Positions 26,601 through 35,731 of a DNA stretch of 64,000 nucleotides are shown piece after piece. The notes under the pieces were generated by a model. It saw only the letters and a list, made by a program, of their open reading frames with translations. It made no database searches and was not told the DNA's origin. A program made the position numbers and the translations under genes. This DNA comes from an uncultured Bacillota bacterium (lineage in GTDB: Bacteria; Bacillota; Clostridia; Christensenellales; UBA1242). Within the stretch, counting starts at the first letter, position 1, and the number at the start of each line of letters is the position of its first letter. The stretch lies in contig CAMMDQ010000003.1 of assembly GCA_946495675.1 (NCBI GenBank), positions 105,675 through 169,674 on the forward strand, in the 5' to 3' direction.

Positions 26601-28050
26601 AGGAACAGTTTCTGTTGGCGGTCTTGTTGGCTATGTCAACAACGGACAGATTTACAATGTTGAAGTTATCACAACAAATTCATTGACCGTTCAAGGATCA
26701 AATTTTGTTGGAGGCGTTGTTGGAAGAGCGCAAGGCAACTATGTTTTCAAAAATATTTATTCAAATGTAAACGCTGTAGCCTATTACAACCCAGATCAAG
26801 ACCAAAGTTATGTTGAAAATATGAATGCTTCGGTATATTCTTATGCAGGTGCAGCTTTTGGTCATTTGGGTTCTGGAACTGCTCAAAACATTGTGGTTGA
26901 AAACAATAATTCAGTCAGAGGCGATCGAGCAGGGCTTGCAATCGGTGGAATTGGCAGAAATGCAATTGTAAGCAATGTTAAAGTCACTCCATCTGTGAAC
27001 GACTGCATCAAAGCTTATCGCTATGGCGGACTTGTTGTTGGAGAGATTGCTGGAACGCTGACTGAAGCAGTGGTTTATAGCGGCAGCGAGAGCCTTGCTC
27101 CATTCTCTATTGTGGGGCAACTGCCAATTGCTGTCGGCGGTGTTGTTGGGCTTTTGAATGGCGGACAAATCAATCAAGTGCTTATGAATCAGTCCTTCAC
27201 AGTTGCTTATGCTGCTTCAGGCTCAAGCTATTCAAGCATTGAAAATGTTGGCGGACTTGTCGGCATTGCAGGTGCTGGTTCTGCAACTTACTCAAGAATC
27301 AATCAGGCGGTTGTTGACGGGGCAATCACTGCAAGAATCACTTTGGGTGGTGCGATTGGTCAGGTCCGTGGTCCTGTTGACTTAGATCAAGTGGCAGTCA
27401 AAGATCAACCACTAACTCTGCAAGGGCAAACAGCTGTTGGCACTTTGGGTGGACTCGTTGGAGCTATTTCTTCAAATCCAGTGCCTTATATAGAGATTTC
27501 AAATTCTTATTGCCAAGCAGGATTGACTGCAAATATTTCAAATGCATTGAATCAGCCAAGCCTTAACATTGGTGGTTTGATTGCCGAAGAGACAATGAAT
27601 ATAGATCTGAAAAATTGCTATACTTCTTCTAGTATGAACATAACCCTAAATTATCTTAATGCTATGCAAGATTATCAGACCTTGTCTGATTTGTTTGGGG
27701 AAGATGAAGTAACCTTCTATAGACAAACAAATGGGGCTGCTACAACTAATGTCTATTACTATGGCGCGACAGGAAGTTCGGTAGCAAATATAATTTCAAA
27801 TTTTGTGACTTTCTTGTCAAATTTTGATCCTTCTTCTAGAGTTGCCATAAACAATTATGGTCGGGCTTCTTATGGTGACTTTTCAGATGGTGGAAGTGCT
27901 GTTATTACATTAGAGCCTTTGTATAATTGCATATTTGAAGAAAGTGTGAAAGATTTATGGTCTGGATCTAATGAAGGAGGCAATAACAATACAGAGCTTC
28001 GTATTTTGAATTTTGAAAGCGATCTTTACCAGCTGTTTGAAATTGAATAA
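17620..28050 (+). CDS. Giant surface lipoprotein with Ig-like and GLUG-type repeat regions (3476 residues)
   Basis: TTG start with AAAGGAGG at 17605-17612. The signal peptide ends in lipobox FFASC (Cys26). It begins with a Big2-like Ig domain (about 30-120) and continues with long beta-rich segments. A second Big2-like segment lies near 1600-1660. Three regions open with the pattern typical of GLUG (PF07581) modules and carry repeated Gly-Gly-Leu-Val-Gly motifs: about 1107-1420, 2396-2700 and 2890-3310. Proteins of this kind are secreted adhesins or matrix proteins. There is no LPXTG or C-terminal membrane anchor, so attachment would be by the N-terminal lipid. It is the second gene of the VirB4-like operon. 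The substrate or partner is unknown. Confidence 0.88.
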   Translation: MTKTKKINLLICSLLVLLASLFFASCGPKDYSNVSLTSSVSSLSLDVGGEADIVFTINNMLEDMDNALSFSYSTEGVVTEEVVSQNGNHITVQLTAVYPGTTTMTVTTVDGNKSCDVVIQVNKYSSYIRPGQNTLYVSSQSLLQPSANDFVFENETSERDVDFYFYGINNGYTLSLNNVSTLVSGSDGTQVRDFYNNFVSVKLITVQRETEELSYLIFTDKQGNEFTLDSGYADLSLSGNTKYNFLPVENIDGQYYIPEQAFSVGFGDDFAFVANYQNANGEEIYTQRDFVVLKDIDQNAISSEYEYVIFNTNNGEISDEGYFIEGFSQEKITLVPNYTIDYQRDLQVDFKRVKLQITIDGASQLLQSRFSSSNSLNVTQERVTGADQTVFVFTISANTQVEQDINFEVSFFYEGFYGSDDQNVSYTFSMPISIKNKPDSIVISGADFSNTPVSSQTFTFYNHYIESNNVGWQRFYFNVLPIDSQFDNLTIRLQEDDGLIVKYAGQEYTSGDIVVDNLNSFVEFKGRDNAAATTNGQIEIVLNFNLLYQDSLTTTFNYQILQGSTTISYDEDFASFAENGFALSLNNDAQGVNFSDKIYTDAAFGDFAVQLISGLNVVNFLKAEQIYQEINGRYYLNFNLIPTATGNGVYSITLPNGFSIALQVRVVESLNSLSIQTTNHNANMSIVNFDENGALVYARNNTQSIGDRNNFDLEIIANANENSTAMRQLLMTVDQDGQVITFANRNEFYFEVNLNSTGIAIITVTITGYNVENFVIDDNYQLTYTITVISYEYIDNFSVNKLRDGQGSYQTEQTPDGASARYVYIYNNNANSVTRKQAQLQIDVSSFNEQSPAFLFRNPQDSSYVAETFSNKFIAWTVPGYRLLYNGQTVNSMYLRENESSIYQIANSLTGAIIATFDVQELLLTLAADAGGENSFSLVGSIDQYDTPRRSFTINVNVLNYNAVESLSSLSPISSLEFSSLQMQHQINLRVLQNTAINKDVVVSISGASVVYNGTTYRLFGENNQGIEIVQAENNGNIVSITLTADEDFVQAAMREDFFANSTFQATLTIAAADWYDDSGIFIEENRNRLITIPITYANGTEENRFTIDSSEDLAAIGQNLAAHYQVTTTISAEGIDMPLGKLSGSIVGTNDYAIINGVNINSLSGDFGGLFSSIVEGAYIENLTFVGSINIDQTIGNQQNIYIGLIAGENRGRLQNISVRLDQSQISINDVAQDEISSAYIGGLVGANYGEITQDFSESRDYRLYSYMLFSNDFLNIDYSYVNVYAGGIAGYSDGQIKKIDGQPFGGYANYLAYALINTNLTQEGGRSQSYVGAVAGKVVSDKNGHGVIGYNEAAAYTAENYSAGKGVVVGGQVSGLNYVGGAIGQLEIADGITTQPLAGLTTRTFVRALSGMTNAGLFTGEIVNSSTGLTIAPSLYAQTVDDGKTGEASSMLVVYLTESNISGQGITTLEDVTFSEIAFGVQGYNGTTFENAKDHFISYLRRNYNEVADEPLNIIEDDSSLYYGEVCLVRENQVVDNIKFATKGTEADLAITENFYNQMTSTETELDAFFAYYFNAISAQSESDEASLADIQQLLNQNFNTLSMDSELYPIDIKGEITLRSLNTNILEIDQNGRMTMKGTGWVQVSGSSILNINDGVSFYIFITNYFNNDAEISTIYPTASANAEPIDDFTITMYANQSAMLYIRPDYSFDSQLLHIDQTGLANLNNFYFNMAPNTDMSAEIDVSERGVSEPSGDFDVSVSGQTIVITSNNNGNLAQKYDVKIVPIIKGQNQNNKFVAEVNKGRENSIDGTIDYRRGALGIGASRYDDVVISSGSQINETIVVRSTADLATGGAEGEGLQYYLTFNNQVIKSTYDRASVENESMEDLFVVEIGAGSPASSSGEIVKTYNFPLNVSINRDSTAYQNRFNQNIYGEYKLVVLSKTNSDYYVVINIIFENLPLQSILIDNYNNQDQMTSEIGMESDYTYPGNNSLLTVNLLPDDSDFDYLTIENATENYNYGSGVATFALAGRKTSPEEDENLFESSKITGSATARGFLVTKDEILNLYQNEYQTYNGVLYFIYNIGNSGIVENNISRFIVRVYDDGRVIQEQYIDLTLRLEEYVSISIEGKEPEVGTNTYYVARGLRYRLLIDSYGFNEQDIEMPIVTAGSEYGTIVEENGEYYLQITSADIGTNAGEMKISVSATREDDLISASHTITLIIMQYVVDSSLGDQNDEDGNKDIISGMVDGVITMPIGSSRALSIDIFDYIEYDNTNQAVVTMVENFVRDLTANGNWSYFTNIIPGQSVPGIDAGQASYEYDLPVNGSGENYYFRYNNLAIVMLRINDADANLYNVKYEGGFVRNGSVYQVATTDNSTTITTTVRFEVFVSSSEESPIPIFDYQDFLDMHQGGHYILLNDIILPSQEYVENVDDSVEVYTPQAATFASLDGNGHSIIWDGTYDMGSSLELGVFTSLASGSIIRNVNVRVLSSYDVGNADYGVVFATTGAEHRTGLLVGRNYGSITNCKVYSPTNTIFTVNCALADIESAYVGGLVGENSGFVTNCTSSINIYGSFNIGGVVGYNIGKIAASSYREGILRSSDNQVDEGFHVAGLVNVNSTSGQIITSLVTGGIDSTSVYSTNQESYLSGPNFSAGFVYENQGQISDCYSDINLQGSANMAGFVYVNTGNIQNSFSLSLLQNNTIAAAGFAMRNTPFEEEQETVGDNENQADNSGVGTFENCYYLTDEGINIDLNPIVFEGVEGIASGDFDINSGKFDSFAFTNYVGTSGVWFFTGEEQTNANYISFEPTNQSTEIDNENGIGVQVNTVYQIAYNALPLERLELSAANIDTLSVRNFVDADIDESTGDATYNYEDDISTDATRTAYRGSIYNPYVIYNASTMESLILENNSPSSNENNANYRLVADIDYSTAANSQIYQTVFTGNFEGNGMEISSIVLQSNAQMQYAGLFAGLGVSSSRGGVIKNLVLRPSSVTFAGTVSVGGLVGYVNNGQIYNVEVITTNSLTVQGSNFVGGVVGRAQGNYVFKNIYSNVNAVAYYNPDQDQSYVENMNASVYSYAGAAFGHLGSGTAQNIVVENNNSVRGDRAGLAIGGIGRNAIVSNVKVTPSVNDCIKAYRYGGLVVGEIAGTLTEAVVYSGSESLAPFSIVGQLPIAVGGVVGLLNGGQINQVLMNQSFTVAYAASGSSYSSIENVGGLVGIAGAGSATYSRINQAVVDGAITARITLGGAIGQVRGPVDLDQVAVKDQPLTLQGQTAVGTLGGLVGAISSNPVPYIEISNSYCQAGLTANISNALNQPSLNIGGLIAEETMNIDLKNCYTSSSMNITLNYLNAMQDYQTLSDLFGEDEVTFYRQTNGAATTNVYYYGATGSSVANIISNFVTFLSNFDPSSRVAINNYGRASYGDFSDGGSAVITLEPLYNCIFEESVKDLWSGSNEGGNNNTELRILNFESDLYQLFEIE

Positions 28051-28080
28051 TGGGCAGAAATCTTCTGCTCATTATTTTTA
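28046..28080 (+). terminator. Terminator of the VirB4-like/giant lipoprotein operon
   Basis: A 14-bp stem (28046-28059 with 28063-28076, one G-U), three-base loop and short T run. It overlaps the TAA stop. Confidence 0.8.
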
Positions 28081-28187
28081 ATAACTTTTTAAACTTTTTT
28101 GTTCACCTTTAAACAGCCAAAAATTTATGTTTAAACTTTTTTCTTTTTGTTAAAAACAAAATATATAAAAAATTTTTTAAAAAATAG

Positions 28188-28216
28188 TTGACATTTTGGA
28201 AGAGTTTTGCTATAAT
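28188..28216 (+). promoter_or_regulatory. Consensus sigma-A promoter of rpoBC
   Basis: TTGACA (28188-28193), 17-base spacer, TATAAT (28211-28216) with TGC before it: a perfect consensus with extended -10. The leader is about 125 bases and includes a possible six-codon ORF (28282-28302). The rest of the 28081-28348 gap is AT-rich without other clear signals. Confidence 0.9.
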
Positions 28217-28348
28217 TTTCTCAACTATAAGAGCGCTTGTGAAGAAATTTTGTGAATTTTAAACTGAAAACAGGGCATTTTATGGCTTTTTTGCGGTCAT
28301 AATGTCTTTTTTTCGTCCTTTGCAACTCTTAAAATTAAGGAGCAGAAA

Positions 28349-31300
28349 ATGTCAGTTAATCTTAGAAAAGTAAAATCTGGAAAAGTTGATAGATATACAT
28401 TTGGTCAATGCAAAGAGTATGTGGAAGTTCCACCACTGCTTGAAATTCAAAAAAATTCTTATAAAGATTTTCTTGAAAACGGCATCAAGAATGTTCTTGA
28501 TGAGTTTTTTCCACTCACAGACTATTCTGGAAAAGCAAAACTCTATATCACTGAAATTTTGCCTTTTGCACAGCCAAAATATGACATAAATGAATGCAAA
28601 CGCCGTGGGACGACTTACTCTTCGCCACTCAAAATCAAGGCTAGATTTGTTGTTGAAGAAACAGGACAAGCTGTTGAGCAAGAAGTTTTCCTTGGCGATG
28701 TGCCAATGATGACAGAGCAAGGCTCTTTTGTTTTCAACGGCATTGAAAGGGTTGTGATCAATCAAATTGTCAGAGCTCCAAGTGTTTATCTCAAACGCGA
28801 AAAAGACGACAATTCATCTCTCAAAGCGCAGATGATTCCTGTTCATGGGACTTGGATCGAGGTTGTTCAGGGTGCAAATGAAATGCTCAAGATCATGCTT
28901 GAGAGAAAGAACAAACTTTCTCTTGGCGTTTTCCTTAAATGTTTCGGTTTTACAAACGAAGAGATTTTAAAAGTTTTTGGCAACAATCGTTATATCAAAA
29001 ATGTTCTTGATAAAGAGCCTCAAACAACTCAAGAAGAAGCGCTTATTGAATTTTCAAGAAAAACCAGACCTTCCGATGTTCCTTCTGCAGAAAATACAAG
29101 AAACTTTATCAATGCATCATTCTTCACAGATGCTTACTACAATTTGACAAGGGTTGGAAGATATAAGTTCAACAAACGACTTGCTCTTAAAGAAAGATTG
29201 CCAGGTCTTGTTTCTGCTGAAGATATTATTGCTGATGGCGAGTTGCTTGTTAAAAAGGGAGAAGAGTTTACAACAGAAAGTGCAACAAAAGTGCAAAATG
29301 CTGGCGTAAATGAAGTTTGGGTTCAACTTGCTGACAAAAAACATCTTATGCGTGGCAACTATCGTGTTACTTTGAAGGAAGTTTTTCCTTGCAAGCAGGA
29401 AGAACTTGGTGTGAATGAGGATGTTTACTATCCTGTTCTTGCAAAAATTTTAAAAGAAAACAAATCAAAAGAAAAGAGAATGGAAGCCATCAAAGCTCAA
29501 GCAAAAGATCTTATCATTACAACTTTGACAATGGATGACATTTTGGCAACTATCTCTTGCTATCTTGATGTTTTGGAAGGTATTGGCACTCTTGATAAGA
29601 TTGAACACCTTTCAAACAAGCGTGTTGCAACAGTTGGTGAGCTGACTGCAAAGGCTTTCCGAGATGGTGTTTTCAAACTTTCAACCAACATCAAAGAAAC
29701 TTTGCAAGGTCGTGATTTTGTTGAAGTTACTCCTTCACAAATCATGAATCCTAAGGCCGTCAACAAAATGCTTAGAGATTTCTTCTCTCAATCACAGCTT
29801 TCTCAAATCATGGATCAAAAGAATCCGCTTTCTGGCATCACTCAAAAACGCAGAGTTTCTGCTATCGGCCCTGGCGGTATCAAAAAAGAGCGTGCCGATC
29901 CTGAAATCCGCGATATTCACTATACTCACTATGGAAGAATCTGCCCGATTGAAACTCCAGAAGGACAATCAATTGGTCTTATCAACACTCTTGCAACTTA
30001 TGCAAGAATCAATGAATATGGATTCCTTGAAACGCCTTACAGGGTGGTTGATAAAGAAAAAGGCATTGTTACAGATAAAATTGAATACAAAATGGCCGAC
30101 GTGGAAAATGACAGCTATATCGCTCAAGCACTTGAGCCACTGGATAGTGAAGGGCATTTTGTAAACAAACGTATCAACTGCCGCCATGGCGCAAGCATTT
30201 TGGAAGTGCCTGCTTCAATGGTTGACTATGTTGACGTTTCTCCAAGGCAGGTCATCTCAGTTGCAACAAGCCTTATTCCATTTGTAAACGGAGACGAAAC
30301 AAACCGTGCACTTATGGCTGCAAACATGCAGAAACAGGCTGTTCCACTTCTTAGACCAGAGGCTCCTATTGTTGGAACTGGCATGGAAGCAAAAGCAGCT
30401 CGCGACTGCGGCTATGTTATTCTTGCAAAACGCGACGGCACTGTAAGTTATGTTTCAGCTGACGAAATCAGAGTGCTTACTGAAAAGGGTGATGAAGACA
30501 TCTACACACTCTCAAAATTTGCCAAAGCAAACGATGATATATGCTTCAATCAACGTCCTTGCGTTGTTAAGGGCGAAAAAGTCAAACAGGGCGACATTCT
30601 GACAGACGGCTACTCAACCGATAAAGGCGAGCTTGCCGTTGGTAAAAATGTGCTTGTTGGTTACCTTAACTGGGAAGGACAAAACTTTGAAGATGCTATC
30701 TTGATCAGCGAAAGACTTGTGAAAGACGATGTTTACACATCTATCACATTGTTTGATCAAGAAATCAAATGCAGAACAACAAAACTTGGCGATGAGATCA
30801 TAACTCGTGATATTCCAAACCTTGGCGAAGATGCTCTTAAAGATCTTGACGAAAATGGGATTATCAGAATTGGTGCAGAAGTGCATCCAAACGACATCCT
30901 TGTTGGAAAAGTTACACCAAAAGGCGAAACAGAACTGACACCAGAAGAAAGACTGTTGCGTGCAATCTTTGGCGATAAGGCAAGAGAAGTTCGTGACACA
31001 TCACTGCGTGTTCAACATGGCAAGGGCGGTGTTGTTGTTGATGTCCAAGTGTTCTCGAAAAAGAATAAAGATGAGCTTGAACCTGGCGTAACAATGATGG
31101 TTAAAGTTACCGTTGCTCAGAAGCGTAAAATTTCTGTCGGCGACAAAATGGCTGGAAGACACGGAAACAAAGGTGTTGTTTCAATCGTTCTTCCTGAAGC
31201 TGATATGCCTTATATGGCAAATGGTCGTCCACTCGATATCGTTCTCAACCCTATTGGTATTCCATCTCGTCTTAACATTGGACAGATTTTGGAAGTTCAC

Positions 31301-32050
31301 CTTGGTCTTGTTGCAGGCACTCTTGGCATGAAAGTTGCCACACCTGCATTTGATGGTGCAACTGCAGAAGATATCAGAGAGCTTTTGGTTGAAAACAATT
31401 TCAGACCTGACGCAAAAGTTCAACTTTATGATGGCAGAACAGGTGAACCATTTGACAACCTGTCAACTGTTGGAACAAAATATATGCTTAAACTTGAACA
31501 CATGGTTGACTCTAAAATCCATGCTCGTTCAATTGGTCCATATGCTCTTATCACGCAACAGCCGCTTGGTGGTAAAGCTCTGTTTGGGGGTCAGAGATTT
31601 GGTGAAATGGAAGTTTGGGCTCTTGAAGCTTATGGTGCAAGCCATGTTCTTCAAGAAATGCTTACTGTAAAATCTGACGACCTCAACGGAAGACTTAAGA
31701 CTTACGAATCAATCATCAAAGGCTTGCCTATTGCAGAACCTGGCATTCCAGAATCATTCAAGGTTCTTGTCAAAGAATTGCAAGCTCTTGGACTTGATGT
31801 CAAGATTTTGACTGATGGCAACAAAGAGATTTCTCTTGCAGAGCTCAGCCAAGATGAACAAGATCAAACAACTCTTGCTCAAGCAACTGAAGAAGATCTC
31901 AATAAAGAGATTCTTGACTTTGACGATGTTCTTCCACAAGAGGGCGAACAAAGTGAAAAAGAACTTCAAGAAGTGTTTGAAGAAAGCACTAAAAACGACA
32001 CTGCCGACAACTTTGGTTTATTTGATGACTTCGGCGACTTTGATGAATAA
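28349..32050 (+). CDS. rpoB: DNA-directed RNA polymerase subunit beta
   Basis: 1233 residues, typical for Bacillota. The beta subunit forms half of the polymerase active-site cleft and binds rifamycins. Landmarks include the rifampicin region ([21 protein letters not shown]), the [20 protein letters not shown] segment, [15 protein letters not shown], and the C-terminal [18 protein letters not shown]. An acidic tail (residues about 1160-1233) follows the conserved C-terminus. AAGGAG precedes the ATG. rpoC starts 17 bases downstream. Unusually, no rplKAJL genes lie upstream. Confidence 0.98.
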   Translation: MSVNLRKVKSGKVDRYTFGQCKEYVEVPPLLEIQKNSYKDFLENGIKNVLDEFFPLTDYSGKAKLYITEILPFAQPKYDINECKRRGTTYSSPLKIKARFVVEETGQAVEQEVFLGDVPMMTEQGSFVFNGIERVVINQIVRAPSVYLKREKDDNSSLKAQMIPVHGTWIEVVQGANEMLKIMLERKNKLSLGVFLKCFGFTNEEILKVFGNNRYIKNVLDKEPQTTQEEALIEFSRKTRPSDVPSAENTRNFINASFFTDAYYNLTRVGRYKFNKRLALKERLPGLVSAEDIIADGELLVKKGEEFTTESATKVQNAGVNEVWVQLADKKHLMRGNYRVTLKEVFPCKQEELGVNEDVYYPVLAKILKENKSKEKRMEAIKAQAKDLIITTLTMDDILATISCYLDVLEGIGTLDKIEHLSNKRVATVGELTAKAFRDGVFKLSTNIKETLQGRDFVEVTPSQIMNPKAVNKMLRDFFSQSQLSQIMDQKNPLSGITQKRRVSAIGPGGIKKERADPEIRDIHYTHYGRICPIETPEGQSIGLINTLATYARINEYGFLETPYRVVDKEKGIVTDKIEYKMADVENDSYIAQALEPLDSEGHFVNKRINCRHGASILEVPASMVDYVDVSPRQVISVATSLIPFVNGDETNRALMAANMQKQAVPLLRPEAPIVGTGMEAKAARDCGYVILAKRDGTVSYVSADEIRVLTEKGDEDIYTLSKFAKANDDICFNQRPCVVKGEKVKQGDILTDGYSTDKGELAVGKNVLVGYLNWEGQNFEDAILISERLVKDDVYTSITLFDQEIKCRTTKLGDEIITRDIPNLGEDALKDLDENGIIRIGAEVHPNDILVGKVTPKGETELTPEERLLRAIFGDKAREVRDTSLRVQHGKGGVVVDVQVFSKKNKDELEPGVTMMVKVTVAQKRKISVGDKMAGRHGNKGVVSIVLPEADMPYMANGRPLDIVLNPIGIPSRLNIGQILEVHLGLVAGTLGMKVATPAFDGATAEDIRELLVENNFRPDAKVQLYDGRTGEPFDNLSTVGTKYMLKLEHMVDSKIHARSIGPYALITQQPLGGKALFGGQRFGEMEVWALEAYGASHVLQEMLTVKSDDLNGRLKTYESIIKGLPIAEPGIPESFKVLVKELQALGLDVKILTDGNKEISLAELSQDEQDQTTLAQATEEDLNKEILDFDDVLPQEGEQSEKELQEVFEESTKNDTADNFGLFDDFGDFDE

Positions 32051-32067
32051 TTAAAAGGGGATTAGTT

Positions 32068-35000
32068 ATGTTTGAACTTAACAATTTTGACTCCATACAA
32101 ATAGGCATTGCTTCACCTGAGAAAATCCGTGAATGGTCTCATGGTGAAGTAACCAAGCCAGAAACAATCAACTATCGTACTCAAAAGCCAGAAAAGGACG
32201 GTCTTTTTTGCGAAAAGATTTTTGGACCTAGAAAAGACTGGGAGTGTCATTGTGGAAAATATAAAAGAGTGCGCTATAAGGGTGTGATTTGTGATAAGTG
32301 TGGCGTTGAAGTAACAAGGGCAAAGGTTCGCCGTGAAAGAATGGGACATATCGAACTTGCTGCTCCTTGCACACATATTTGGTTCTTCAGAAATATACCA
32401 TCAAAAATTGGCACAATTCTTGAAATGACTCCAAAGGCTCTTGAACAAGTTGTTTATTATGTTGGCTATGTTGTTCTAGACCCTAAAAATACAGATTTTG
32501 TTTATAAACAAGTCATCTCTGATAAAGAATATCGTGATGCTTGCGAAAAATACGGCTCAGATGCCTTTGTTGTGGGTATGGGTGCTGAAGCGATCAAAAA
32601 ACTTCTTAGCGAAGTTGACCTTGAAAAAGAGTCAAAAGCGCTTAAACAATCTTTGCTCACACTTAAAGGTCAAAGAAAAATCAAGGCTATGAAAAAGCTT
32701 GACGTTATCGAATCTTTCATCAAGAGCGGAAATAACCCAACATGGATGGTTCTTGACGTGATTCCTGTTCTTCCACCAGACCTTAGACCAATGGTTCCAC
32801 TGGATGGCGGAAGATATGCAACTAGCGACCTTAACGACCTTTACAGACGAGTTATCAACAGAAACAACCGCTTGAAAAAGCTTATCGAACTAGGCGCTCC
32901 TGATGTTATCATCAGAAATGAAAAGCGTATGCTTCAAGAGGCGGTTGACAACCTTATTGATAACGGAAAACGCGGCAAAGCTGTTCAATCTTCAAAACAG
33001 CGTGATCTCAAATCTTTGACAGCTATGCTTGGTGGAAAACAAGGAAGATTCCGTTTGAATCTTCTTGGAAAGCGTGTTGATTATTCTGGCCGTTCAGTTA
33101 TCGTTGTTGGCCCAGAACTTAAAATGTATCAATGCGGTCTGCCAAAAGAAATGGCTCTTGAACTTTTCAAACCATTCATCATCCACAAACTTGTTGCTCT
33201 CAACAAATCTCACAATATCAAAGCGGCAAAACGCATGATTGATAAAGAAAAACCAGTTGTTTGGGACATTTTGGATGATGTTATCAAGGATCACCCAGTG
33301 TTCTTGAACCGTGCTCCAACACTTCACAGACTTTCTGTTCAAGCATTCGAGCCAGTGCTTGTTGAAGGAAGGGCAATCAAATTGCATCCTTCTGTCTGCT
33401 CAGCTTTCAACGCTGACTTCGACGGAGACCAGATGGCTGTGCATGTTCCTCTTTCACTTGATGCAAGGGCTGAAGCTAGAACTTTAATGCTTGCCTCAAA
33501 CAACCTTTTGAAGCTTTCTGACGGAGAACCTATCATCACTCCTTCTCAGGACATTGTTTTAGGATGTGCTTATCTTACAATGCTTAAGCCTGGTGCAAAA
33601 GGAGAAGGATCAATCTTCTCATCAAAAGAAGAGGCTATCATGGCTTATCAAACAGGCAATGTTCATATTCAAGCTCCAATCAAAGTTAGACTTAAAGCGA
33701 CTGTCGATGGCAAAGAATATTCAAAAATAGTTGACACTTCTGTGGGCAGGTTGCTTTTTAACGAGCAAATTCCACAAAATCTTGGATTTGTTGATAGAAG
33801 CAAGGAAGAAAACTATTGCGAACTTGAATTCAACAGAATTATGTATAAAAAAGACCTTGCAAAGATTTTTGCTAAGGCTTATGACAAACTTGGAACCACA
33901 GAGTGCTCAATACTCGTTGATAAAATCAAAGACATGGGTTATAAATATTCAACACTCAGCGCAATCACTGTGAATGCGTTTGACATTGAAGAGCCACCTG
34001 CAAAGAAGGAAATCATTAAAGAGGCAGAAGCAGAAACTCTTGAAAATGAAAAATTGCTTAGGCGTGGACTTATCACAAATGACGAAAAGTTGCGTGCAAA
34101 CATTGACATTTGGGAAAAAGCAAAATCTCAAATTGAAAAAGAGGTGTTCAGTTTCCTTGATGATCAAAATGCTTTCAAACTTATGTGCTTGTCAGGAGCC
34201 CGTGGTTCAAAAGAGCAAATCAATTCTGTCTGCGGTATGGTCGGAATCAAAACAACCGCTTCTGGTGAAAAAATTGATATTCCTATCAAATCTTCTTTCA
34301 GAAAAGGTCTTTCTCCAATAGAATATTTCCTTTCTGCTCGTGGTATCAGAAAGGGTCTTACTGATACAGCACTCAAAACGGCGGACTCAGGTTATTTGAC
34401 AAGAAGACTTGTCGATATTTCTCAAGATGTTGTTGTTACAACAGAAGACTGCTTTGCTGAACTTGGTGAAAAAGTCAAGGGTGTTTGGGTCAGCGATCTT
34501 GTGGTTGACGGATCCGTTCAAGAATCTTTGTCAGAACGCATATATGGCAGAGTCGCAGTTGATCAAATTGTAAATCCAAACACAAACGAAGTTATTGTTG
34601 AAGCAAACGAAATGATTTCTCTCAAGCAAGCTGAAGAGATTGCAGCAGCGGGCATCAAAAAAGTTCAAATCAGATCAAATCTTACTTGCAGATGCAAACA
34701 TGGTGTTTGTGCAAAATGCTATGGCAGAGATTTGAGTGGAAAAAATCTTGTTACGGTTGGTGAAGCTGTTGGGATTATTGCTGCTCAATCAATTGGCGAA
34801 CCTGGAACTCAGCTTACAATGAGAACTTTCCACTCTGGCGGTGTTGCTTCTGCGCTTGATATTACACAAGGTCTTCCAAGAGTTGAAGAAATTTTCGAAG
34901 CACGAAAACCAAAAGGTGAAAGTTTGCTTAGTGAAGTTGCCGGAAAGGTTACTATCAAACAAGATGCAAAATATTTCTATTTCACAATCGCATCTCGTGA

Positions 35001-35619
35001 AGGCGACATCGACTATGAAGTCAAAAAACCTGCAGTTGTGCTTGTCAAGAATGGCGAAACTGTTGAGCCAGGCACTCAACTGACTGCTGGTGCAATCAAT
35101 CCTTCTGACCTTTTGAGAATGAAGGGTGTTAAAGGTCTTGAAGACTATCTTCTCAGCCAAGTTATTGCAACTTATCGTGGCCAAGGTGTTGCTGTTAATG
35201 ATAAACACGTTGAAATCATCATCAGACAAATGCTCAAGAAAGTTAAGGTTGAGTCTGCTGGCGACACAAGCCTTTTGCCAGGCGAGATTGTTGATGTTTA
35301 TCGTTGTGATGAAGAAAATGAACGCATTTTGCAAGAAGGCGGCGTTCCTGCAACTGTTAAAAGAATTTTGCTTGGTATCACAAAAGCTTCTCTTTCAACT
35401 GAAAGTTTCCTTTCTGCTGCATCTTTCCAAGAGACTTCAAGAACTCTTACCGATGCTGCAGTCAAAGGTAAGGTTGACAAACTTATGGGACTTAAGGAAA
35501 ATGTTATCATCGGAAAACTTATTCCAGCTGGAACAGGAATCAAAGAATATCGTTCTGTTATGCCGGTGCTTGTTGATCCACAAGAGAATGAAGCAATCAA
35601 AAATGGCGTTATCGCTTAA
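32068..35619 (+). CDS. rpoC: DNA-directed RNA polymerase subunit beta-prime
   Basis: 1183 residues. It carries the N-terminal zinc ribbon (CHCG...CDKCG near residues 60-80), the Mg-binding [12 protein letters not shown] loop near residue 447, and the second zinc site ([13 protein letters not shown] near 875-890). The trigger-loop/bridge region and the [18 protein letters not shown] segment are also intact. It is co-transcribed with rpoB and ends at a strong terminator. rpsL, rpsG and fusA, the usual downstream genes, are absent. Confidence 0.98.
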   Translation: MFELNNFDSIQIGIASPEKIREWSHGEVTKPETINYRTQKPEKDGLFCEKIFGPRKDWECHCGKYKRVRYKGVICDKCGVEVTRAKVRRERMGHIELAAPCTHIWFFRNIPSKIGTILEMTPKALEQVVYYVGYVVLDPKNTDFVYKQVISDKEYRDACEKYGSDAFVVGMGAEAIKKLLSEVDLEKESKALKQSLLTLKGQRKIKAMKKLDVIESFIKSGNNPTWMVLDVIPVLPPDLRPMVPLDGGRYATSDLNDLYRRVINRNNRLKKLIELGAPDVIIRNEKRMLQEAVDNLIDNGKRGKAVQSSKQRDLKSLTAMLGGKQGRFRLNLLGKRVDYSGRSVIVVGPELKMYQCGLPKEMALELFKPFIIHKLVALNKSHNIKAAKRMIDKEKPVVWDILDDVIKDHPVFLNRAPTLHRLSVQAFEPVLVEGRAIKLHPSVCSAFNADFDGDQMAVHVPLSLDARAEARTLMLASNNLLKLSDGEPIITPSQDIVLGCAYLTMLKPGAKGEGSIFSSKEEAIMAYQTGNVHIQAPIKVRLKATVDGKEYSKIVDTSVGRLLFNEQIPQNLGFVDRSKEENYCELEFNRIMYKKDLAKIFAKAYDKLGTTECSILVDKIKDMGYKYSTLSAITVNAFDIEEPPAKKEIIKEAEAETLENEKLLRRGLITNDEKLRANIDIWEKAKSQIEKEVFSFLDDQNAFKLMCLSGARGSKEQINSVCGMVGIKTTASGEKIDIPIKSSFRKGLSPIEYFLSARGIRKGLTDTALKTADSGYLTRRLVDISQDVVVTTEDCFAELGEKVKGVWVSDLVVDGSVQESLSERIYGRVAVDQIVNPNTNEVIVEANEMISLKQAEEIAAAGIKKVQIRSNLTCRCKHGVCAKCYGRDLSGKNLVTVGEAVGIIAAQSIGEPGTQLTMRTFHSGGVASALDITQGLPRVEEIFEARKPKGESLLSEVAGKVTIKQDAKYFYFTIASREGDIDYEVKKPAVVLVKNGETVEPGTQLTAGAINPSDLLRMKGVKGLEDYLLSQVIATYRGQGVAVNDKHVEIIIRQMLKKVKVESAGDTSLLPGEIVDVYRCDEENERILQEGGVPATVKRILLGITKASLSTESFLSAASFQETSRTLTDAAVKGKVDKLMGLKENVIIGKLIPAGTGIKEYRSVMPVLVDPQENEAIKNGVIA

Positions 35620-35625
35620 AAATAA

Positions 35626-35655
35626 AAAAGCTAGGTATAGGCCTAGTTTTTTTGT
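35626..35655 (+). terminator. Terminator of rpoBC
   Basis: Stem CTAGG/CCTAG (35631-35646) extended by flanking A/T pairs, followed by a run of seven T. Confidence 0.75.
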
Positions 35656-35731
35656 TTTAAATTGAAGGATTAAAGGCAAATAAATTAGCTTGAATGATTC
35701 TTTTTTATTATAATTGGTGTAGGAGAGAAAA

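Noticed and set aside
14925..28050. Integrative conjugative element
   Set aside because: Only a VirB4-type ATPase is found; no relaxase, coupling protein, integrase or flanking attachment repeats are visible, and both sides are core genes.
34789..35334. 181-residue minus-strand open frame inside rpoC
   Set aside because: Antisense shadow of a strongly conserved gene; no ribosome binding site and an implausible Asn/Phe/Cys-rich product.
35690..35714. Strong promoter for the CMD-family gene (TTGAAT with TATAAT)
   Set aside because: The spacing is only 13 bases; the TATAAT may be used with a weaker -35 (TTAGCT, 18 bases), but support is poor.
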